Under the pieces are notes generated by a model, which searched no databases, was not told where the DNA came from, and saw only the letters and a program-made list of their open reading frames with translations. The position numbers and the translations under genes were made by a program. Positions 55,191 to 64,000 of a DNA stretch of 64,000 bases are shown here, in pieces. Position 1 is the stretch's first letter, and each line of letters opens with the position of its first letter. This DNA is from Cyclaneusma minus (Eukaryota; Ascomycota; Leotiomycetes; Marthamycetales; Marthamycetaceae), in contig JAKZHN010000024.1 in the NCBI GenBank assembly GCA_037179335.1, positions 186,001-250,000 on the forward strand. The letters are read 5' to 3'.

Positions 55191-58100
55191 ATGGCTCCTT
55201 GGACGCCCCACCAGCTGTCCGATCGCAGCAGAAACGGAAGCACTCAATCTCCAGCACGAATCCCCGACTCGGTCGTGCTGGACCAGTCGTACATTATTCC
55301 CACCTTGTTCCCACCCAATGCCTCGTCGCCTAGCCGCGACAGAACGAGTCGACACGCTCGCTCAATAAGCCACCCCTTTCCCTCGCTGTTCTCCGGCAAG
55401 AAGAAACGCAGTGATGTCAATCTCAGTGCTACCCCTGAGTCTATCGAAGACGATGGTGCCAGGAGTATCCAAGTTCCGAAGGTTTCGTCAAAGGCCGACA
55501 TGAAGAAGCCGGCCGGCGAAGGTGATCTTACGACTGGCAAATGCATGACTTGCGACTCGACTGTCAGATGGCCGAGACACTTGAAGGTTTTCAGATGTAC
55601 CGTCTGTCTGACTATAAACGATCTCCAGCCACTGTCAGAGGCCGTGGAAGTTGGTAACGGCAAAAGACCGGATATTGCGAGCACTGGGGGTCGCAAAGGT
55701 TGTTCTCGAGTAACCAAAGAATCAGCTCACGGTTTTGCTGATGTTCTTACAGATGCGCCAATATCGTTAGATACGACCCAGACGCTCATCGATCAGTGTA
55801 TCAATTCTTTCGTTGTCAAATACCTCACTTTACTGGACGATGACTGCAACCGCTTAAAGCCTCCGAGACCGCCCCCGAGGCCGTCACACTCCCCGAGCCG
55901 ATCCCACGGCATTTCAGGCCAGCAGACACCTCCTATTTATCTTTCTGGACGACCAATCCCAATCGTAAATTCTAATGAGGAGGCCGCCTCTCCAACCCTC
56001 GACGGGAACAGACCCAGCTTACATGGAGCATACTCGACATCATCTCCTAGTCGACTCCACATGCTGGGGAGTAACGGCAGGAGTAGAAATTTTAGCTCTC
56101 CAAGGCTTCCGCATGCAAGATCTCCCTCGAGGCCAGAAATAAGACCTTCTTCATCATTGGGACCGAATAGTGCTGCACCCACCCAGCAACAGCAGCATAC
56201 GGATCTCGCCAAAGATGTCTTCAAGCCGCTTGAGGAGTACGTGATATCATGTTTCAGCTCTCAGCCATGCGTCAATAGGTCTTTTAGTACTTTGAAATTT
56301 CCACACCCCTCTCGGGATCAAGCAACAAATGGGAGCTCAGTAAGAATTCCGGCTCGGCAAACACGAGAAAATGTGTTCCCGGATCATGTTGAACTCTCGC
56401 AGATGGACGAGAAAACGCTTTTGATGGGCGATATTGCCGAGAATGGTGCTTGGTGGTCAGGTGAGGTGAAGTCATCTCTGAGACCGAACTTGAAGCGGGG
56501 AGATACCTCTTCCGAGACTACGCACACGATGCGAAGTCTCGTCAGCCTGAAATCTCCACATATTGACTGGCAAGCACTCTATGTTTGGTATGATATGGTG
56601 ATTCATGCCTCTCGAGGCTGGAGACATGTCGTTGAAAGCGCAGCCATAAGACACCCTGAGTCATCGGAAGCACTGAATCAACTTTCCCCGGAAGCAATTA
56701 GGGGTTTGAACCAGATTTTTTTCGAGGCCGATATCCATGTGCAGCGAGTTTTGCTCAAGGCTACAGAAACCTTGCTCAAACGGCCGGGGCGAATCTTGCG
56801 GGAGCCTTCTGACATACGTTTCCTCCTGATCATATTGACAAATCCGCTATTCTACCCATCTGCGTCTTCTGGACTCCACGGCCGGGGTCGTAGTGATTTT
56901 GGAGCACCCAAACCTACCGAGTCCGTTCGTGGTGAGTTGACACCCGGGCAAGATCCTCCTGTACAGTCAGCTGCGGAACGAGGCGGCGGACCGGGACAGC
57001 ACTCTGGCCTTTTGAAAAGAGTGATTGGCCTGTTGTCTAACTTGCCAAATGAATGTCACCATCATCTTGTCGCGTGGTTTACCAGGATATCTGAGAACCA
57101 GTTCCGAGCGATCGTCGAGTTGGTTGGAGGTTTTGTCACATACAGGCTTCTGAGGCAGCAGGGCAAAAGGCAAAACACAAACCTCGATCCAACTGCTGGC
57201 CTTATTCCGGATGTATCTGCGCCAGGCGGCGGCACTCCAGCAGCACTTCATGCGGCACTGAGCTTTTCTGGCCGCCCTAGTAAGAAGAAAGAGAAAGGAA
57301 AAGCGAAGGTTGTCTATGATGATGACTGGCAGATCAAAGCCGCAGCAAGAGTTATGTCATTGCTCGTCTCTGCGAATACCTCAAATCCTTATCGACGACC
57401 GGATCGAAAAGGGGCGGCAGAGTCACAATATGTGGCCCAGCGGGATAAGTCGCATGGTCACGGGCAACTACTCGCTACTAGCGATTTTTACAACACACTT
57501 CTGGACTACTCTGATCTCATTGCCGACTTTGAGGCTTGGGAATCGAAAAGAGGCAAGTTCGCCTTTTGCCAATACCCGTTCTTCCTCAGTATCTGGGCCA
57601 AGATCCAGATTATGGAGCATGATGCCCGGCGACAGATGGAGGTCAAGGCTCGAGAGGCTTTCTTCGACAGCATCATGACCCACAAACAGGTTAGCCAGTA
57701 TTTGTCCTTTAGTATCAGGCGGGAATGTCTCGTAGAGGACAGTCTGCGGAGTGTCAGCGAGATCGTCGGAGCGGGTGGAGAAGAGATCAAGAAAGGGCTG
57801 AAAATCGAGTTCAAAGGCGAAGAGGGTGTCGATGCTGGTGGGCTGAGGAAAGAATGGTTTCTCCTGCTCGTCCGGGATCTTTTCAACCCGGACCATGGTA
57901 AGTAAAATGCCTAAACCCCGTTTTGAACGCTGTCTAACCATTTACCAGGAATGTTTACCTACGACGAAGATTCTCATCTTTGTTACTTCAACCCATACAG
58001 CTTCGAAACCTCCGACCAGTACTTCCTAGTCGGAGTCGTCCTCGGCCTAGCAATCTACAACTCCACCATTCTCGACGTCGCCCTCCCCTCCTTCTGCTTC

Positions 58101-58871
58101 CGCAAACTCCTCGCCGCCTCGCCTACCCAGCCTGGCGCCGGAGGAAACGGACACTCCCGCGCTCCCATGACCTACAGCCTCGAAGACCTTGCGCAATTCC
58201 GCCCTCAATTAGCCCAAGGTCTCAAACAGCTTCTCGAATACGACGGCGATGTCGAAAACACTTTCTGTCGCGACTTTGTTGCGGATGTAGATCGCTACGG
58301 CCGGCCAACCCAAGTACCGCTATGCCCAGATGGCGATAAAAAGCCGGTTACGTCCGCTAACCGCAAGGAGTTTGTCGATCTCTATGTTCGCTATCTGCTT
58401 GATGTCTCCGTAGTCCGCCAATTCGAGCCCTTCAAACGCGGTTTCTTCACCGTCTGTGCCGGCAACGCACTGTCTTTGTTCCGCCCCGAGGAAATTGAAC
58501 TCCTAATCCGCGGTTCCGACGAACCTCTCGACGTCGCCTCATTACGCGCCGTTGCCGTCTACGATCACTGGAATACTACCAAACCCGACGAAGTAGAGCA
58601 AGTATGTTGGTTTTGGGAAACTTTTGCGAATGCGACGGTGGAAAAGCAGCGTAAGTTGCTGAGTTTTGTGACGGGGAGTGATCGGATCCCGGCGATGGGG
58701 GCGACGAATTTGGTTATCAAGGTGGGGTGCTTGGGAGAGGATTGTGGGAGGTTCCCGGTGGCGAGGACGTGCTTCAATATGGTGGGGCTGTGGAGGTATG
58801 GGAATAAAGAAAAATTGGAGGGGATGCTGTGGAGGGCGGTGGAGGAGAGTGAGGGGTTTGGGTTGAAGTAG
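55191..58871 (+). CDS. HUL4: HECT-type E3 ubiquitin ligase, HUL4-like
   Basis: Two exons fit: 55191-57897 and 57949-58871, giving 1209 residues. The N-terminus is Ser/Pro/Arg-rich, followed by a four-cysteine element (CMTCDSTVRWPRHLKVFRCTVC). Low-complexity linkers lead to a long helical middle region. The HECT domain opens at KKGLKIEFKGEEGVDAGGLRKEWFLLL and ends with FPVARTCFNMVGLWRYGNKEKLEGMLWRAVEESEGFGLK. The ubiquitin-accepting Cys1177 is 33 residues from the C-terminus, the usual distance. Yeast Hul4 acts in the nucleus with the TRAMP complex and on misfolded or chromatin-bound proteins; substrates here are unknown. The single intron lies at the N-lobe and keeps phase (PDH|GMFTY). Confidence 0.9.
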
Positions 58872-58949
58872 GTGGTAGGGGCGGGGGGTGTAATTGTTAA
58901 GAGGGTGACTAGAAGGAGCATTGTTAGAGTACGTATGCTCTCTCCACAA

Positions 58950-59089
58950 ATGATTAGGGATATTCCGAGTGATTGGGTATCTTCCAAATAGTTCAGAATC
59001 TTTCAAGTGATCAAGGATATGCTCAGCGACCGGGCGACGTGTTGTCATCCACTAATTCCAGCCCATACCCAGACTTTTTCATGGTACTG
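58950..59089. mobile_element. Possible third, partial MITE remnant
   Basis: The right end CATACCCAGACTTTTTCATGGTACTG followed by TA resembles the right terminus at 21871-21898. The interior GATTAGGGATATTCC ... CTTCCAAATAG resembles its internal boxes. I cannot find a matching left terminus, so the element is truncated or too decayed. Confidence 0.35.
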
Positions 59090-60198
59090 TACTAACGGTT
59101 TTGTAGTAATGGGACGCCACGTGGACCGACCAGTCGTTGATTGGAAACTATTATGGGCTTTCCAGACGAACACATTGGCACTCTGCGAAGGCGCTCTACA
59201 CGGCGACCCAGCCAAAAAACAAAGATGACGACGCCTCTTGTTCCTCAGCCACGTCTTCGACGGTTGGCTGGTTCCCAGAGCTCACACCACCACGTTCCTC
59301 TCGGCCCGTCTTTGGGCCCTAATATCCGCCTCAAAAGCTTGAGCCTCCCTTTCTTAGCGAGTCATTATCGCCCTCCTCGGCGTCCTCGTCATCGAGGACG
59401 TGCCTCCCAATCTCCTCCACGCCAAGTATGGGATTTGCAGACTGGCTTGCCATCGACCTCCCTGCCTTCGACCCCTGGCGAATCCCTGACCGGTGAAGGC
59501 CTGGTTTCCTTGGGCTGCCCCTGGTTGTTAATCAGAAACCAGCGTCCTGAAATCTAGTAGGGAGAACATACCTTGGTCCCGAAAGTCAACGAACCGCGTC
59601 TCCATCAACAATCGTCGGTCTCCTAATGGCTCTTTGGTGGCAACACCCTCCAAAACAGCACAGGTCGTCAATTGACCGAGTGCACCAGTCTTCGGGCAAC
59701 CAGCCTTTATCGGCACCAGCCATCTTTGGCACCAAGCGTGGAGTCGTTCGACCAAGATCGCGACGAGAACCGACAACGGACATTGCGCAACGATCCATCG
59801 ACCGACAACACCTACCACTCTCGAAAATCCCTCCCACCACCCGTACACTTCCCTCTCGCAAGCTACACTAGGACCGGTATCTTCTATCAATGCACCATCT
59901 ATCAAGTTGACATCTGCGGCCGACGCCAAGTACGGCCATCAAGCGCCAAACCACCAGTCGCCGAGCATCCCGCTGCCCGCAGCGCTCGCTTCTCCAGTCT
60001 ACATCTGCCGAAGCAGCTCCACGAGCCGATCCCAGCTCTTTATCCAGTTGGTATTGGTGCGCGTTCTGCTTATTGGCGGTGGTGGCGCTTTTCCCGAGTG
60101 GATGCATGGGAATAAATGCCACCAGCGACTCCAATACAGAGAGCCCAGACTCTCGTGAATACACGGCTGATTCACCAGCATTCCAGGCTTCGGCAAAA
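59090..60198. other. Gene-poor stretch
   Basis: Several overlapping frames on both strands (59141-59557 +, 59528-59929 -, 59672-60115 +) encode Ser/Pro/Arg-rich sequence without domains. This may be a decayed gene, but no family can be named. Confidence 0.35.
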
Positions 60199-60405
60199 AA
60201 AAAAAGACACGATCTACTGGTGTCGCACAGCGCTTGCGTGCTTCAATTTCGAAATTCGCCAGGAGCAAGCCAACCCGGAAACCTATGCTCCAATGAACTC
60301 GGCCTTCATCCAATTCGAGGACCCGGTCGCTGCTCATACGGCGGCTAGAACTCACCTGCTACGCGCTTCCCAGCTCGAAATTGCGCCAGCCGATATCGTC
60401 ATCCG
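60199..60405 (+). pseudogene. Fragment of a CSC1/RSN1-like channel (PHM7 cytosolic domain)
   Basis: The frame reads KKKDTIYWCRTALACFNFEI, PETYAPMNSAFIQF and AHTAARTHLLRASQLEIAPADI. This matches the cytosolic loop of fungal CSC1/RSN1 calcium-permeable osmosensitive channels (DTIxWCR ... NSAFIQF ... AAHxAAQ ... MAP). None of the 11 transmembrane segments is seen on either side. An 11-A run (60195-60205) begins the fragment and could mark a slippage site or 3'-end-like junction. It is best read as a relic. Confidence 0.55.
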
Positions 60406-60631
60406 TTTTTCCGGCCTTTGCTATCTCGGTAATCCGGCGTCGAAGAGGGAGGGGTTGAAGGGGGAGAGGTCGGTGGTGGAGAAGTCGAAGGAGAGGTCGA
60501 AGGCGGGGAAGTCGAAGGGGCGGCGACCTGGTAGTTGAATTGGATGAAGGCGGAGTTACTGATTCGGCAGCGAAGGGGAGAGCTCGAAGGGGTTGAGAAT
60601 AGCTAAGCTGTATAAGTGGTTTTTGTAAATA

Positions 60632-61930
60632 GGCCGTTATACAAGCCCATGACGTCCAAATATAGGCGTGTAACGTGTTTAGATCAATTGGTATGGGATT
60701 TTGAGCTCTATCGGATGGTATTATTGGTCTTGTAGGAAAGTTTTCAACAAATGACTTTTTAGATGTGAGGATGTCGATGTGCTACAATAATTCGATCCCG
60801 TTCCATTATTTCCGGGATTCGGAGGAGAGGATATGGCTTTTTCGATGTGCGAGAAAAGGGAGGTTTGTTTCGGGGGACCTACTCTTGGGACTCCAGAGGT
60901 GGAGGTGAACTTGTCGATGTGCAACAAAAGCAAATGGATAGGGGGGGACGTGTTTTCGGACTCCAGGGGAGGATGTAAACTTGTCAATGAGCAACAAGGT
61001 CGGGGCCGTCCTGGAAACTCCGCAGCGCGCCACCCAGCCACCGACTTCCAGAAGCGCACCTAGTGCTAGGAAACGATATAACAGAGCAATATTTTAAACC
61101 GGCTTTATACAAGCGTGTTACACATCAATTTGTAGAGAATCTCTTGCTCCATCTCTTTATATTATTTGCTAGGGGAAAAAATGTTTTCAAAAATGGCCTT
61201 TCCAACGTGAGGATGTCGATGTGCTACAATCCTTGAAAGCTTAGGAGCTACCGATTCCACCGTTCCGGATCTCGGATCTCCTGAAGAGAGACATTGGTGG
61301 AGGTGAACTTGACGATGCGCAACAAAAGGAACGAGGTAAACCTGTTTTGGAGCCACAGGGGAGAATGTGAACTTGTCGATGTGCAACAAAATCTCCAGTA
61401 GTTAGGGGTCGTCCTAAGCGCGCGCTCCAACGGTAACCGCCGACTCGAGAATGACCGCACCAAATACTAGTTTGCTAAAAAGATTGAAGTTACAACTGAG
61501 CAACATTCAAGCCGGCTTTATACAAGCACGTGATGTCCAAATATAGACGTGTTATAGATCAAATTGCGTGGAATTTCGAGTTCTATCGGACCATGTTATT
61601 TATTGGGTAAAAATGGGTGCTTTCTAAAACGGCTTCTAGGACGTGAGGATGTCGATGTGCTACAAAACCTCAAGTGGTTCTATGGGCAGAAGGGAGCGGA
61701 TGCCGTTGCGGTTTTGTTGCATGTCGACAAATTCACCTCCACCCTCTTCCCTCCTCGGAGTCCCTGCTGGCCCCCTTTTGCTTCACGTCGCCAGGTTCAC
61801 CTCCTCCACTTTCCTGGACTCCTCGAATAGATGCTCTCCCTTTTGTTGCACATCGCCAAATTCACCTCCGGCCCCATCCTGAAGATTCGCTCAGGGCCAA
61901 TTCCGAAAGCGCGCGCCCCCGACCATCCAC
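60632..61930. repeat. Three tandem ~430-bp noncoding units with a repeated short motif
   Basis: Units begin near 60632, 61097 and 61512, each with a CTTTATACAAGC-like opening. Units 1 and 3 continue with GTCCAAATATAG and a TTCTATCGGA-like segment. Each then has GTGAGGATGTCGATGTGC (60765, 61208, 61643). This is followed by copies of GTGAACTTGTCGATGTGCAA: forward at 60901-60931, 60969-61000, 61299-61329 and 61361-61391, and reversed at 61711-61740, 61775-61807 and 61840-61870. Only short, non-homologous frames occur. No RNA family or transposon is recognised. Confidence 0.75.
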
Positions 61931-62612
61931 TGCAACTTGATCCAGTTTCCAGATACCTCTCCGCCGCGGCCTAAATGCTTCACCTCTCTCCAAAGTAGGC
62001 AAGAAGCATAGAATGGACCAATAACAACCCAATCAATGGAAAAATATGACAAAAAATTGCAGAACGTTTGAAAAAAAAAACTTTCAAGCTTAAGCGGCCA
62101 CAGGAGTGTTCCATACTTGCTTAGTAGGCCCGTCTTAAAGAACAGTCCAGCTTCCCAGATCTGCCACTGATTCGAAATGCACCGTTCCTTATCCTAAGAG
62201 CGGCCAAACTACGTGAGACTTCCGAATGCGCCTTACAAGCACTTTCCACTCGGCCATTGTGTACATGTTTGATGTGAGAAAAGTGCTTCATCGAATAGCT
62301 GAGGCGCCTGGCGATCTGAGCCTGGCTTCTTCACCCGAGGGGAGCGATTCTCTGAGACTCACCAGCTGCCTATTGACGATATATGTTCTTTTGCTCCCCG
62401 TGTCTAGTAGTCCTCCCCTGCTGCGCCCCCCTTTCCTTTGATCTCGCTCAGCGCACCCCATGCCACCAAGACATCCATGGCCGCACATTCCATGCAGTAG
62501 AACATCCCCAGAAACACAAATACCATTTCAAACGCCAATGCTCTCAGGCAATGCAGCTTTTTATACATAACTGCTTCCCAGCAGATTCCCAACTCTTTCT
62601 CTTAGATCATTC
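61931..62612. other. Intergenic, no gene recognised
   Basis: Follows the repeat array and precedes the 3' end of the mL61 gene. Contains an A10 run near 62073-62082. No gene or RNA is seen. Confidence 0.4.
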
Positions 62613-63354
62613 TTACAAAGCCAAATTAGCAACCGTCTCCCCCTTCGCCCTATTCAGCAGCTCCTCTCTCGCCTTCTTCTGATTATTAAGCTTCTTACTC
62701 CTCGCGCTATCCTGCTCCGCCTTCTCCCTCAGCTTCTCCAACTCCTTAATCTGCGCCTTCTCCTCCTCCGTCGACTCCAGCGGCATAGCCTTTGTCACCA
62801 CCAAGAACTCTTCCAAAATATCCGACTGCGTGCGATGTTTCATGTCAATAGCCTCAGTCCTCACAGTCGGCGCTGGTGATGTGGAAGCCGGAACAGGCCC
62901 GGTGGAGGTTTGGGAAGAGGTTGTGGAGGAGATGGCGGGAGGCGTATCGGTGGAGGAGGCGGATGTGAAGTGGACGGTCATGGTTGCTGGGCCTTTCTGG
63001 TCGGTGGTCCAGTTTACGGTCATGGGGACGGCGGGGTTGTGGTATTTGAGGCGTGGTAGGCAGTTTTGCCAGAAGCGCTTGGGGCCGTAGTTGCCGCCGG
63101 CGACTTTGGGCGCGTATTCCATGTGGATGCGGGTTACGTTGGGGGGAAGCACGGCGGCGCCGGGGCCGACGCGGATTGCGAGGAGCTGCGGTGGGTGGTC
63201 AGAGATATGTTGGATTGTGAAGTGGGCTGGGTGGTTTATTTACTACCTTCTGGAGAAGGGCCGGTTAGCATATACTTGGAGAAGACTTGTCGAGGAATTG
63301 GGAATTGGTACGTACGGCTCGCAGCGTTGTCATCCGCTTGATGAGAGAAACCAT
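62613..63354 (-). CDS. MRP49: Mitochondrial large-subunit ribosomal protein mL61 (L51/S25/CI-B8 domain)
   Basis: Exons 63316-63354 and 62613-63185 fit and give 203 residues. The thioredoxin-like L51/S25/CI-B8 core reads AIRVGPGAAVLPPNVTRIHMEY, GGNYGPKRFWQNCLPRLKYHNPAVPMTVN. The C-terminal half is a Ser/Thr/Pro linker followed by a charged coiled coil (EEEKAQIKELEKLREKAEQD). The closest known yeast protein is Mrp49. The 130-nt intron is about twice the local norm. It contains an internal cag|AAG|gtagta at 63247-63249 with a branch point on each side, so a 3-nt exon adding one Lys is possible. It is divergent from a second mitochondrial-translation gene. Confidence 0.7.
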
Positions 63355-63630
63355 CTTTGCAGATTGGAAGACGAAGATAAGAAGAGGGTGAGGTTTCGAA
63401 GTTGGTCGTGTGTCTCGAAGTCGGAATCTGATATCGACTTTCCAGAACCAAACATGTCAAAGTTTCGAAGCGGCCGCATCGGCGCTAAATATCGCGCTAA
63501 GTGAGCATGCGCGCTAAGTGGATATGGGGCTGAGGCGCGCGGAAGTCGGAAGAATTTCCTTCAGCCTCGTCTCAACTTTTTGAAAGACAGCTCGACTCCG
63601 AACTCTTCACCATTGCGGTGGCCATCGCAA
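63355..63630. promoter_or_regulatory. Shared 276-bp divergent promoter of two mitochondrial genes
   Basis: Lies between the ATG of mL61 (63354, -) and the ATG of the YqeH-like gene (63631, +). GCGCTAAATATCGCGCTAAG repeats a GCGCTAA box three times in 63480-63520 (GGCGCTAAA, CGCGCTAAG, GCGCTAAGT). This could be a shared control element. Confidence 0.4.
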
Positions 63631-64000
63631 ATGGCATTACGATCCACCAGGAGACTGCCTGCGGGCATGTCTCTTTGTTCTCAACCACCAACATTTCTGA
63701 ACCTCGACTTCTTATGTCCTGTACTGGCACGGAAACCTACGTTTCCTTCGAAACGACCAACCCAACACCAGCAGCGAGAGGCTCCATTTCGCCCTTATTC
63801 GAGCATATCCTCGCAGAGTTTCGCGCAAAAACGAAGCTTCCATGCCGTGGCTTTGGAAACAACCGATGCCTTGGACGGAACTTCTATTTCTCAACCTCGA
63901 AAGCTGCCGCAACAATGTCCAGGCTGTGGTGCTTTCTCCCAGACCCTGGACACAGAAACCGCTGGATACTATTCGCTAGACAGGAAAGCTGTTCAAAATT
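63631..64000 (+). CDS. YqeH/Gep3-like mitochondrial GTPase, 5' part only
   Basis: The frame starts at the ATG at 63631 and is open to the window edge, so only the first 123 residues are seen. The N-terminus is basic and lacks acidic residues for about 30 positions (MALRSTRRLPAGMSLCSQPP), as expected for a mitochondrial presequence. It reaches LPQQCPGCGAFSQTLDTETAGYYSLDRKAV, the CPGCG zinc-finger and GYYS signature that opens the YqeH family of circularly permuted GTPases. Members such as yeast Gep3 and human NOA1 act in mitochondrial small-subunit ribosome assembly. The GTPase domain lies beyond the window. Confidence 0.7.
   Translation, partial: MALRSTRRLPAGMSLCSQPPTFLNLDFLCPVLARKPTFPSKRPTQHQQREAPFRPYSSISSQSFAQKRSFHAVALETTDALDGTSISQPRKLPQQCPGCGAFSQTLDTETAGYYSLDRKAVQN

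Noticed and set aside
60806..61882. Repeated peptide-like strings (for example AHRQVHLH) in frames across the tandem repeat
   Set aside because: They arise only because the same DNA box recurs; frames are short, shift between units and lack a common start.
60632..61930. CRISPR-like array
   Set aside because: Eukaryotic context, irregular spacing, boxes in both orientations, no cas genes.

Overview
This window is nuclear DNA from a filamentous ascomycete (Pezizomycotina; a Dothideomycete would fit, but that is inference). The evidence is spliced genes with 47-100 nt GT-AG introns, CTAAC/CTGAC branch points, single-gene transcription units on both strands, and a gene set (HR-PKS, MDR ABC transporter, DUR3, ferric reductase, 2EXR proteins, HET relic) typical of these fungi. 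Exon models were built by hand from splice signals and reading frame. Every multi-exon model listed sums to a multiple of three.

Layout. 0.2-4.7 kb: a divergent protein kinase and a GT31-type glycosyltransferase. 5.7-21.2 kb: a compact secondary-metabolite locus with an MDR-type ABC exporter and an FSH1/LovG-like serine hydrolase on the minus strand, divergent from a six-domain highly reducing polyketide synthase (KS-AT-DH-ER-KR-ACP, no methyltransferase). The likely logic is chain assembly by the PKS, release by the hydrolase and export by the ABC pump. 21.7 kb: a near-perfect 230-bp Tc1/mariner-type MITE. 22-29.6 kb: Rex3-like exonuclease, DUR3 urea permease, ferric reductase.

31.6-36.8 kb: MIC19, a HET-protein relic, a decayed second MITE copy, a Dabb protein and ISA1. 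38-41.7 kb: three 2EXR-type paralogs, one intact and two decayed. 42.6-48.2 kb: a CutA/Cid1-like nucleotidyltransferase with a very large insertion in its catalytic core, divergent from eIF2B-beta. 48.3-50.4 kb: a Pro-rich repeat protein with an in-frame stop and two weak hypothetical genes. 50.8-58.9 kb: ARMH3/DUF1741 protein, RPL15, HUL4-type HECT ligase.

59-62.6 kb: a gene-poor stretch holding a third MITE remnant, a CSC1/RSN1 channel relic, and three tandem ~430-bp noncoding units carrying a repeated short motif in both orientations. This last element is the least explained thing in the window. 62.6-64 kb: mitochondrial ribosomal protein mL61, possibly with a 3-nt microexon, divergent from a partial YqeH-like mitochondrial GTPase cut by the window edge.
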